DNA of 64,000 bases. It comes from Glandiceps talaboti. Taxonomy: Eukaryota > Hemichordata > Enteropneusta > Spengelidae. The stretch spans positions 5,069,579 through 5,133,578 of the forward strand of contig NC_135568.1 in NCBI RefSeq assembly GCF_964340395.1, read 5' to 3'. Shown piece after piece: positions 1 to 11,766 of this stretch. The translations under genes were made by a program, and so were the position numbers. Positions within the stretch are counted from its first letter, which is position 1; each line of letters begins with the position of its first letter. Under the pieces are notes generated by a model. The model ran no database searches. It was not told the origin of the DNA and saw nothing but the letters and a program-made list of their open reading frames with translations.

Positions 1-1000
1 CGTAGAAAGGTTGACTGCAAGCGTCAAACTGAGCATATAGCTAAGTTGAGAAGGGTACACTAAAAGCAATCCCAATTACTGCAATTCTTCGTTGTGTTGG
101 TGAGTTTTCTCTTTTAATTTGTTAGTTCGGTATTTGGTTAGTCTTGCAGCTCGACCATCGGGCTACTCTGGGTCAACCGAAGGTCATATAGGGCCCAACC
201 AACACAGAGGTACTGCCACCCTTTCTATCAAAGCAAATTCTGGGGTCCCACTCCAAGACTAGTTGGTGTGAAGTACTAGTATCAAAGAGTTTCGTCATTG
301 CTGATTCTGTACGAACGTCGAACACCGAGTTTCTTATCTACTACATAAAAACGAAATTACTGCAATCTTGGAGTAATGACCTTCCGTAGGGATGTCTTCA
401 CAAGGGAAATGTTTTTTGAGAGTTCAGTTGTAGTGACTAGAACATACACAAGAACTTGCAAATTTTCCAAGTCTATTTTTAAAGCTAACCTTTTCCAGTC
501 ACCCCGTAGACTTCTTTGTCGGAGAGATGCATGCAATATGTCTGAACAATCCACTGCAGATCAACTAATCCCATCAATGTAACAATATGTGTTATCTACA
601 AAACTGTTTTATTCATGACACTTGCGCAGAAGTGCGGAAAGAGTTTTCAATTACATCTTAGTGTTGTTGAACAAAGTAGTTGAAAAGTTTGAAACACGTT
701 TGTACGAAATTAAAGGTCATGGTTGTTTCACGGATTACGAACATATGTGAATATCCCATAGGTTTGAATGATGGAAAACTTTATGCAAATGATATGCAAA
801 TAATTAAGTCTGTTAAGAAGTTAAAAAATGGGATCAAGAGGCCATGTAACTTTTATGGTGTCTTACGAGGTACGTGTATTTCAAGGAAGATAACTCTAGC
901 TGCAAAAAGAGAAGGGTCTCAGCGATAGTTTAGGTGATATTCATGATTGATAAAAAACTTGTGTCAAAACGTTCATACCGTGGCGGAAATAAAACAAAGC

Positions 1001-1064
1001 AAAACAAACAAACAAACAAACAAACAAACAAACAAACAAATAAACAAACAAACAAACAAACAAA
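1001..1064 (+). repeat. (ACAA)n microsatellite
   Basis: Sixteen tandem four-base units with one T interruption near 1041. Reading frames through it are spurious. Confidence 0.9.
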
Positions 1065-4000
1065 ATACAAATTTAATTATGTGTGATCTCACTGTTGAAA
1101 ATGATCTCAAAATATAACGAAACTCAACCACAAATAGTTTTGATTGTTGGTTTTGGACACAACACATTATAAGAACGTTTTGATACTTGACTTTTATCAA
1201 CAATCTTTATCCATTTTTGCAGCCCGGTTGATTTCTACTGTAGAGGTGAACGAGGTGAACATTACTAACGCTATCAGTAATTTGTCGTACATGTGTTACT
1301 TCGTTTTAATGAATATCATTACGGAAATTAATTTCTAAGAAAGCTGTCTACACAGAATATACGACTTTAATACTAATGAGTTGAACAAATTGAAAAAAAA
1401 ATCCTAGGATAACTAATGATGATCAATCATAATACAACCATAATTTGTTGGTTGTCTGAATTGTAACCAGTAAGCTTTAATATGATTTCCAGTATCAAGA
1501 ACTTTCCCGCCCTTTTTCTGACAAAAATTAATTTTTTTGGTAAAAATTCAAACAATTTTCGTTTAAAAACTGAATCACAGGAATATTCGATAAATTGATG
1601 ACGAAATTTTGCTTCAACATTACATTATTCTCAATCCTAATAGGAAAGGAGCCGCCATTTTTATTGTGCGTATCGTAGGGACAGGGTTAATCTTGACGCG
1701 TAAATTTTCATACAAGTAGTTATACTGGCGATATGTCAATATTTAGGAGACAGTTTGTAAGGAGTCAACTCAACCCCTTAATTTGTGTTTCCCATGGGGA
1801 TGGAAGTTTCATTCACTTACTTACATGCAAAATTAAATGTCGAACCATAAAGAAACATTGACGGACAAATTGATATGTTGCGTGGCTATAATTTGGCGCC
1901 AATTACATTATTTCCTGGATCATTCCATTATTTGATAGGGGTAATGCTTTCCTAAAATTGCTTCTGATTTAGTGTCGTCACACCAGCTTGAGTTTCAAGA
2001 ATTTTGAATTTTTGATGAACATATTGGTATATTCATTAGGGAGTGCTTAGACCTGGCTTAGAGAGACGGAGAACACTAATTTCTATGTTGTGGTCCATGC
2101 GACTACACGTCTGTCAAAGTCGTTGCAGTCTAGAGTAATTTGCGTGAAACGTTATTATGCCTAATTTGTCACCGTGCTGAGCTGAGTTGATGTAGTTTTT
2201 CCCCGACCAATTTACCGAACCCTGGATTTACACGGTTTCACTGTCTTCAGAAGGATTTCAACACACAATCAATACGTTTTCTGTAAGTATGATACTAAGC
2301 TGACATACATCTTGGCGACTAACAAATGTAGACTTTTATTTGGACTTTTTCAGTTAAAATTATACATGTATATCGAAATAATGCATCGATAACTTCTTCT
2401 ACATAAAAGTTGTCAAGTAAAACAATTCCGGATGTATATTCGACATATGTTGTTCATCTAAGGCAGAATTGAAATTTTCAAACATCTAACATTTTGAATT
2501 ACACGAAAATGTATTTCGTCGTTTCAGAGCTCCCTACCAAAACGCAGTAATAAATTCTTCTTTCGTTACGTGTATAGCTTTGATAACATGTGATCTTAAT
2601 CATTGCATCTAATATTACAGAGTTAAAAGCACGATATTTCGTTGAGATAAAATCCTTCAAAGACCTGATAGTCAAAAATCAACTGACATAGATATGGTTT
2701 CCTTACGATTAAAATCTCTAACAGTAATTTTGAATAGAAATGATTACATGCAATTTCGAATTCGAATCGACCACCTGTACTGAAACAACTTCTGAACTCT
2801 AAGTAATTATTTGTGTCTCAGTTTTCTACTTCAAATTTAATTTTGTTCACATAGCTTAAAACACGCCATGAAATAGTTCAAACGTTGACACCCCGATTGT
2901 ATTAATATTTCCTGAAAATTACACAGAGCGAAAACGCAGTGCTTGGCTAGCTTTATTGCATTGGTTGATACAGCATAACAGTGGACGAGGCTAATGGCAT
3001 AAAACAAACACGGTTGAGTGGTAATTTAATCAGGAAAAGGTTATGGGAAAATTGAATAACAAACTTAATTTCATTTACCATGCAAAATAAATAAGTTTGG
3101 AGAGCTCATTAATAGGCAAGGCATAACTGTGTCTTACTAATGAGGGGCACGAAAGGGACTGTTTTCAGTTTACTTTTTACATTTACTTAACTAAGAAAAA
3201 TGACCATGCTATATTGAATTGTTCACGATCAGAGTCAAGTTTTAAAATTTTTTAGAGTGTTTACGTGTCAAACGATATATCCCGATATATATTAGCTGTG
3301 AAAGGACTGGCCATGCCAAATTTAATTGTATCTATGGAAGCAGTTAGTGAATGATTAGGTACAAAACCACATCGTTCAACTCATTTGTCTATCTAAGACC
3401 AAATTTACTGCATGACTTAACCCAGCCCATATTTGAATGTTGTACCACAGGCTGCGAAACCTGTGTAGAATCGAAGTTGTGCAAATCCTATGGGAATAGT
3501 CTTGTTAAAGGGACACACGTACACAAGTCCGCCATTTTTGTTACAGGACATTAAAGGGGAAGATATCTTGTGAACTGATGTTGTTTGATAAAAACTTGGA
3601 TGTTAAATGAAATAAAAATGCGTTTCATTCACTTTCACTTAATATCAGCACGGAGTTGGCATCACTCAATCTGACGTATGAGGCTTGCTAGTCAGCTGTC
3701 AATTCAGCACACCTCTATATATAAGTTGTATTTTGGAATGAGTTTCGTTGATCAGTGCATGCTACTAATTAACATATTGCATAATTTGTATTGATTTTAT
3801 TGTGTACGACACAACGTTGTACGGAGAAACCTGATTCGTTTGTCTTGGTTTTTAGAAAGTCTGAAAGACTTGCACTGCTATTGGGTGAGATTCTCTTACC
3901 CCATATAAGTGTTGATACTGTGGATAACGTGGTGATAAATAGAAGAGACTTTTATAACATATGTTGAAATTATCAGAGTTTGGTTATGCAACGACATTTT

Positions 4001-4331
4001 GCCATTAGATTGCACTGGGAATAAATACAGTACACACAGCCTGTAGTATGCCCCATCCTGTCGAAAAAGTAACGATATATTTTCAAACCACACGGAATGC
4101 AATATTAAGACGTAAAATGTTTACCTTCTGCCAGATTAACCTAATACAAGGGAAACAATGAAATTATGATTTATTAATATGTTAAACAGACACAAAAGTT
4201 AGCACGAAATATACTAACCAAGAGATTTTTTAACAGATAGAGTGATTTCAGAGACATGTACCTTATTCTACTGAATCTACCTTAGTATCTCTATTGTTGA
4301 GATATGTTGAGGACAACTCAGTCAACTTTTT

Positions 4332-4420
4332 AGATATTATTCACCAATATTTTCCGTCATTCAGCCTAGGAAAATACAAGTGGCCTAAGTGGTCTTGTTA
4401 CAACGAGTCGCTAGACTGTC
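4332..4420 (+). repeat. Dispersed repeat copy
   Basis: Same family as 53229 (minus): AAAATACAAGTGGCCTAAGT then GGTCTTGTTACAACGAGTCG, preceded by a CCAATATTTTCCGTCATT block also seen in the other copies. Confidence 0.5.
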
Positions 4421-5500
4421 TTTTACAACTTTATCTTTTAATATGAAGCATAATTTATGAAAAATTGCACTGGCGATTTTGCACATTCTTTACTCATATT
4501 TCGAGCACCACAGAATCAATGACGTAGACGCGAGTTGTCGTGACGTAGACGACAAGGGTATAAATACTCATATTTTTGTTTTAACGCGTTCAACTTGGCT
4601 TGTGTGGTATATTAGGGATACTACACTGTGTTGTGTTCCGTGCTTACACATGGATGTTTAAACTTATGGCTGAAAAAACCTTGAATGTTGCCGACAAATC
4701 AATCAACATTTATACATCAATATATTTTATTAGCTGGGAATGGTCTCAGATGTTAAGAAATAATTAATTCTTTAGTTTTGAGTAGACCTGATTAATGTGA
4801 AATTGCATGCATCGGTTCACCGTGCTTAAAATAGACAGAAAACAAACAACCTTCCCGGAGTGACCATAAAATAGTTTAAATATCGAAATTGGCAAACATG
4901 CATGTGATATCTAATTGATATTGGGAACACTTCGTCTCACAATGACTAACATGGTTTGCTTATAACGTTCTTTTCAAGGAACCCGTCACTCTTAATCGCG
5001 GTTGGGTTAGATGTGTTCTACTTGGAGGGGGAGTTTCTGTGAATATATATAGTGCGGCCAACCAGAAAGAAACCTAGGAGAGGAGAGCTGTAGAAATTGA
5101 ATCTATGCTATCATGGATGTGCAAAAATTGATTCATTATTGTATAAAGATAGATTCGGATTTAAAATCTTATAAAACGCAATTTCCTTTTCTCAACAATA
5201 TTCTTTACTCCCTATCCTGATTCATATCATTTTAAGCTCATTCAGATGATGCCCGGTAAGGTAGGAAAATCCAGGCAAATTTGTTCGAACTTGCTCTGGA
5301 TGTTTGATTAATGGTAAGAACAATTTATAACTACACCTGCCAACTTTTAGACAAGTAGCAAATTTGATATATCAATAATAGAAACTAAAAACATTGAAAA
5401 GAGGAGCGCGAGTGAACAGAATCAGTGGACACTACACATATTGTTTACCAACAAATAAAACCGACATAATAGACAGTCAACCCTACAACCACACTAATGG

Positions 5501-5571
5501 CCACCACCACCACCACCACCACCACCACCACCACCACCACCACCACCACCACCACCACCACCACCACCACG

Positions 5572-5629
<58 letters not shown>
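5501..5629 (+). repeat. Compound (CCA)n-(CAA)n microsatellite
   Basis: About 23 CCA/CAC units run to 5570, followed by about 19 CAA units to 5629. One frame reads poly-His then poly-Gln and stays open from 5394 to 5657, but flanking sequence lacks splice signals or coding bias, so I treat it as a triplet microsatellite, not a gene. Confidence 0.85.
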
Positions 5630-6200
5630 CGTGCATCACCAAATGCACAACCACTAACATCAACAACGAAAACTCTTACACAGTTATAGCCCCATGAAAA
5701 CATAAGCATTTACCGACAAAGATGACACGCACTGCAAACTTTGACATGAGGCACTTATCATGTTTTCATGTACCTAATATCTCTCGGTGAACAATTCACA
5801 AAAAACTAGATTTAAATATTTCATTTTACACTGACAAAGGTGTTGTACACAGTGTAACTATGCTCTGCCAGACGTCATGCGTAAGCAAAGAATTTGAAGT
5901 TATACAGTAACCATTCCGAAATAACATTTGGTATGTAACATAATGACGTGGATGACGTATGCATGCAACATTACTATCATAGCAAATTAATCTCTGTGTA
6001 CTGTCTCGTCCAAACTCAGACATTTTTAACGTCGACAAAATCTTTTACCCTGGAATGTGCCTCATCATATAATGAATTTTGATTGAAACTAATCAACGAA
6101 CTGATGGGAATAATTGAATGTTCATTAAGGGCATTTTAATAAGTAGATGCACTCGATAGCAATGTTCGTTTAAAAAATAGCTTAAAGGCGAATGTGAAAC

Positions 6201-6354
6201 TATATAAAAAATCACGCACAGAACTTCAGCGGACACGAGTCGAACTGACAGAAATTCTGAAACATAAAAATAAATACAGATATACGTGCTTAATCAGACT
6301 TCCTGTGTAAAATTGGCCTCAGGCAATGTTGTTGGATCTTAACCAACGTCTCCG
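6201..6354 (+). promoter_or_regulatory. Candidate TATA box and non-coding first exon of the collagen-like gene
   Basis: TATATAAAAA at 6201-6210 is followed about 25-30 bases later by a plausible start site, then by a stretch without a long ORF that ends in a strong donor (CTCCG/GTGAGT, donor GT at 6355-6356). It would join the acceptor at 10965, giving a 4.6-kb first intron. The link to the collagen gene is inference from spacing and splice signals; transcript data would decide. Confidence 0.35.
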
Positions 6355-9300
6355 GTGAGTTCGTTTCTGCTATTAGAATGCATTTAACGTGTGTACTGCT
6401 ACTGGTAATGTACAGTAACATTAGCTATCAGCTGCAATTTAACCCCTGACCTCTAACTCGTGATCTTATCTCCGGCAATGTTACTCACATCACTTGCACT
6501 AAGTCAGTTGCTCTTAAAGCGAAGTCACTTTGTCTTACGTAGCTCGCTGATATAGCTTTGGTGGAATTTCCCTTGTTGATAATATCTACTATATTTGAAG
6601 TAATACATCACTTTGTACGTTGTACGACGTTTTCAATCTTTCACTTTTCTGGATATAATGAGAACAAATGCGAATCCATGTTGTTAAAAGTAAACGTGCG
6701 CTTAAAGGAAGAGTTTGTGTACTATACGTAAGAAAGCCAGTGGTAAGTTCCAAGACTTCATTCATATAATATACATCTTTCTTTATATATTTTTTTCACG
6801 TGGTGTAGGTAAACATTCCAGTGTAAGTCAATGTCATTTCAGGTGGTTTTGGCCAGACATAGTTCGAGTTTTGAACAAACAGAAACATGCGTTTTTTTCA
6901 TTCATACGAGATACAATCAATTGAACAGCTTAGAATCGTTTATAGCAATGTTGTATTTACTAATAGCTTATACGTAGCAAAAGCACGACTTAAAACATGC
7001 GTTGGTGAACACTTCAACATTAGGAAATAACAAGCCACTTTTACTTCCAAATTTGACATTGAAATAAAATTAATTGCGACACAGTATTCCAATGTGTAAC
7101 ATTTGGGACCAACTAGCATACTTTAATGATACATTATCGAAGCTATATCAAGAAAAATATATTATCTGAAATATTGATGTGCTATTGTCATTAGTTTACT
7201 TTGAAGGTTCAACTGTCTCTGTTAGTACGTTAGAATGTGATGTTTTGTAGAGCTTTCCGCGAAGCGTATTTTAATCTACCCTGTTATGTTCTCAATACAT
7301 GTATATAATGGAAGTAAACGTTACGTAATCATTGAATAATCGATATTCAATTTTAAGGAAAACAGTAACTCAAATAAAAAACATTTTTGTCCCTTAGTGT
7401 TGATTTTACTCCCATGTGAAGAAATAAGCGCAAACAAAACGCGGGCATATACGCGACTGAAAAAAACCTTATCAATGTACTTACATTCCATGTTCGATAG
7501 ATCAGAGTTCCACTCCTGTTCTAAGCGCCTTGCGCCAAAAAATATAAAGTTGGTATGAGTGCGACAATTTTTTGTAGATGTAATTTTTTTTGTCAAAATT
7601 GAGACTGATATTTCGTTCATGTATGTCTGGTAAGGGGATCCGGAGGTCAGTCGTCTATATAGGTCAATGAAGACAAGAAGCTCATAAAGATATTTGCGAC
7701 ACTACCGCTGTCTTGTATCGTTAATATAAAGTCAATTTTCAATCATTTTTTATTGAGCCATGTGCTTCACTTGATTTTTATGTCAAGTAAAATACACCCT
7801 CGTTATAGCTGTCGCCCTAGACGAGTATTTCAATGAACGCAGACGATAACACTTGTCAGTGGAGGAATGCATGTGAAGGTATAGATAGCCCCGTATTGAC
7901 GCAGTTTGGTATGCGGGAACAGAAATCATTTGGTCTGGGACAGCTGGCCACAGTGTCGAGGCCGTACCGAGGAGTGTGCGTGTGCTGATATCATACTAAC
8001 TCAAGTAGTAGGAGTTCATGTGTACACTGACATTGGGGTCACAAATGTAATCTCACAATGACAACATTTAGAATGTTAATACCTCACAAAATTGTGAATG
8101 GTTGGGACCATAGACCCTACCCTGGTGTAGGGTCTATGTTGGGACATATTAAAATAGTGATCAATGTCGCGAATGGTGGTCAAAATATAAATATGATTTC
8201 TCGTGATCTCTTCATTCGATTTACGTAAATAGATATAATTTTTAAAGTTTCTGAATATAATCTTAAGTTGCCAGTTAATAAGTGTATTTCAGAACTTAAT
8301 ATATTTCAGGACTAAAATAATAAGCATGGAAGCAGTTTGTTTAAATATATTTGTATTTTCCGAGTACACCGAATTAATTACATTATGTTGTCATAGAGAC
8401 GGAGTGGTACATATTGATTTATACGTATAAAAAAATCGAATTGTAAGTTGCAAATTAATTTAGTGTATTTCAGAACGTAATGTATTTAGTGTCTAAATAA
8501 AACAGTGAATTATGAAATGAGGTTTCGTGAAAGCCATATATGTATTTACCAGTACTAATGTCAGTTAATTATATTATGTTACCATGGAGACAGTGTGGTA
8601 CATAATGGTTTGTATGTTTTAAAAAAATCAAATTGGAAAATGAAAACACTTTGTGATATATTACGATTATGTATTTAAAAAAAAATATTGAATTTCACTA
8701 ATTTGAAAATAAAACTACTTTCAAGCGATCGAAAAAATAGTCAATGATTTGTCAGAGTACGATACAGTCGGTGTTATGTATTCGGAGCAAAAGGAAACTC
8801 TACTCGATAGTACTTTTATCGAAACATTTAGAAGTAAAGTGTCCTGTCATGGGTGAGGACCAAGGGCGATTGTATTCACCATGTGTATGTTCAACCCCTT
8901 GAGTGTATACAGTAAAAAAATAAACGTAAAATTTTATCCGCATCAGGAACTATACGTCGAAATATGTGGCAGCGAAAAAGACCTGAAATGTCACGATTTC
9001 AAAATAAACTGAAGACTGTGGGTTTTAAGGAATTTAAGTAGGCAAAGTTTCTCTGTTTAAATTTGTTTTCATTTTAGGGTCAGAAATAAGTTTTTTGCCA
9101 TTAAAAGGGAACGAATCCCGTTCGTACATATGTATACGTTAGATTCTTGTCAAAAGCCTCTGAGAGTAAAACTTTGATAAATGTAAATAGACGTGATGTT
9201 TTAAAATTAAAAACCCCTTTTTAGACGAAATCTATACTAACAAAAAACTAAAAACTGTTTGAGTTTAAAACTATGGATATAGGATTACTAGATTGTATCA

Positions 9301-10965
9301 TATATTTGAAGTATCCGTCTTATAGCAACATAACAAACATGTGAAATATGACTCGTCGTTGCCAAGGCAACGTCTACAGTGACTCACACAAATCATTGAA
9401 ACATACGGGAGTTTTGCCGTACGGTAGTTGATTCGGTCGTCTTTGCTCCATACGGACCTGGTCATCATGTATTTTACATTAGCGTAATTAGAGTTGTCTG
9501 GTCCTAGTGCGCAGTCGCAGCAGTCTCTCGGGTCCGATTATACTATACTTCAATTAATTAACGTGACAGCGACTGATATCGATGTAGGTAGCATTACTAG
9601 TGAAGTAGGCAAACCGGGGAAACTACTTAGAATAATGCCATTTCCGATCCATTTACAAGCGGTACACCTTTCAATTTGTCAAGTATTCCGTGTGTAAACA
9701 ATAAATGACGCTCAATCAAAACTAAATAGCCTGTCCAATTTGTACTACTACTTGCGTACAGACAAACAACCTCCATTCTATGATTTCATTTTTCTTCAAG
9801 GTCATTTTATTTTACCTCTTTACCGGTGGTTGGTATTTTTTTGAAGCAGTTTTAAATTGGGAATTTCCTGGAATACAAGAAAATTCATTAACGCTGTATT
9901 CAGGTTTACGCAACCACTGTAATTACCCTCTGTGACACTTTCCCCTTGACTTTCATTGATTTTCACGATATTCCCGCCTACAATTCTCTTATGCAGCAGG
10001 GTATTATATCCCTCCTTCGGAGAATTAGCACGTTTCAAAAATGAAATGGCGATACCGGGTAAATCTCGCATTTCAGGATTGAAGGCAAATTTTTCTCAAA
10101 CATCTAATTCATCTGTGTTTCTCTACTCTTTCATTCACTGTCAAAACAAATACAAATACAATATTTCTTTGGTTATTTTACATCTTCAGAAAAAAATATA
10201 ATATTTTAGTATAAATCTATTAACTATAGTTATGTCCTTCAGCCGCAAATCTCACAAAGAAGAATATCATAACTGTTTTCGTAAAAAGAAGCATTTTACC
10301 GTAACTGTGAGAATTTAGAAGTATGTATCGTCGTAAACCGCACCCTCTTTTACGGCACCGTCCACGACACACCGTTATTTCGTAGTGTCGCGGAAGAAAT
10401 AACAGCTCTGGTTTGCGAGAATGAGAAGTATGGTGCGTGGTGGTTTTATAACGATGTTAAATCGAACCCAAACCACAGCCAAAAACTAAGAAACCCGTAA
10501 AAAAAAAACAGTGCATCGTAGCATGTCATTTTTAAAGAACATTTAGCGAGATTGCATGACAACTTTCTTTAATGCTTTTAATAGATTTTATCGTTCTAAC
10601 CACTGTACATTCATAATAGATTCTCTGTGTGACCGAGAATATCAGTTGAAAATGAATGATGTTGTAAATGTATGCAAACTATGCATTACCTATGGCATCT
10701 ATAATGAAGTAGGAACTCAGTGTAAATAAATGAACCGAATTAATTAATTATACGTGTGTGTTCACTGCAACTGGATTCCCTAAGCGCCTTAATTAATTCA
10801 ATTCACGCTCCATTCGAATTCTGAGTAAAGAATTTGAAATCAGTTTTTGAATAATCGTTCTATCTCACTGGCATTTGACTTAACCGCTGAGTGACGCACC
10901 ACTCTTGGTTTAACAAATTCTTGACGTAAATATTAATCTTTCTATCTTTTTATTTTATTTTACAG
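6355..10965 (+). other. Region between candidate first exon and exon with start codon
   Basis: A/T-rich, no convincing exon. It holds a diverged tandem duplication of about 185 bases (8262-8630), a 12-bp-stem hairpin (8109-8138), and an ORF-like stretch near 9494-9697 with no recognisable family. I treat it as an intron if the first-exon call is right, otherwise as upstream flank. Confidence 0.3.
8262..8630 (+). repeat. Diverged tandem duplication, two units of about 185 bases
   Basis: Both units carry, in order, AAGTTGC-A-TTAAT--GTGTATTTCAGAAC, TAATTA-ATTATGTT, then GAGAC-G-GTGGTACATA and AAAAAAATC-AATT. About 70% alike by eye. Confidence 0.6.
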
Positions 10966-10988
10966 AGCTATGACGAAATAAAAGAGAA
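10966..10988 (+). promoter_or_regulatory. 5' untranslated segment with three-codon upstream ORF
   Basis: After the acceptor at 10965 the first ATG (10970) opens ATG ACG AAA TAA, ending at 10981, eight bases before the signal-peptide ATG. A minimal upstream ORF this close could lower or gate initiation at 10989. Confidence 0.45.
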
Positions 10989-11067
10989 ATGAATCTGCAT
11001 CGGCTGCCATGGTTACTGGTGTTCTACGTTTCTACTGCACATTTTCAGCAATCTAATTCTCAGAACG
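10989..11067 (+). CDS. Collagen-like gene exon 1: signal peptide
   Basis: The ATG at 10989 opens MNLHRLPWLLVFYVSTAHFQ, a typical signal peptide with a short positive N-region, a hydrophobic core and a small-residue cleavage zone near STA. The exon ends in phase 1 at a strong donor (G/GTAAGT at 11068). The start was chosen because it follows a splice acceptor (TTTTACAG, ending 10965), follows a three-codon upstream ORF that terminates, and leads in phase into the VWC exon at 17097. The 6-kb intron to exon 2 is the main uncertainty. Confidence 0.8.
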
Positions 11068-11719
11068 GTAAGTGGCAATCTCAAAGGTGAAAGGTCAATG
11101 GAATTTATCTTTCCTTGTGATCTGAAATGACATTTTTTGCTAATTTGGTTGTTCAGAAGTCACCTTTGACCTCTCCTCCTGAGCCTCGCTTAAAAGATTG
11201 AGTTAAGGAATTTTAAAATGAACCACAAGTGGAAATTGTTTACTGTTGTTAGTTCATACAACCTAAAGCAATCAAGTCGGAAAAAAATTTTCCCGCCAAA
11301 AATTAACAAAAAAATGCGCGGGAATACACGTTTTCATGGAAAGAAGTTCATGACAAACAAGTCAAACAAAGCACTTGCCCAGGTACAATATAACGACTTT
11401 TGCTTTGTTTTTTATTCATACTTGGTACTGGTAATGCCGATATCAAAATTGTCAAACTCTTTTGACCACCTTCGTGGAAAGCTGAAATAACATTCACTCC
11501 AAGAGATCATAAACAGCGTGATGGTCGCTAAATAAAGTCACGAACATGTAGTTGACGCACAGTGTGTGTACCGTGTGTCAGCTGTTGCCACTTGAGCAGC
11601 TATGGAGATACACTATTTACGCAGATTTCTTAAAGCAGATTCAACATCATAAATCACCCTGAAGTTGATCTTTCAACAGAGTTTCGTCGAAATCCATTCA
11701 CATAGATATTCTGTTTGAA

Positions 11720-11766
<47 letters not shown>

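Larger units (their letters stand above)
1..6190 (+). other. Gene-free left flank
   Basis: A/T-rich sequence with many short ORFs but no family match, no coherent exons and no RNA gene. It contains the two microsatellites listed and one copy of a dispersed repeat (4332-4420). Short phrases such as CCGCCATTTTT recur here (1650, 3530) and at 14450, probably ends of small transposons. Confidence 0.5.

Noticed and set aside
5394-5666. Open frames reading poly-His/poly-Gln, poly-Thr/Asn or poly-Val
   Set aside because: They are six-frame readings of a CCA/CAA microsatellite; no splice sites or coding flank.
9494-9697. 67-codon frame with varied composition upstream of the collagen-like gene
   Set aside because: No ATG with context, no clear splice partner and no recognisable domain.
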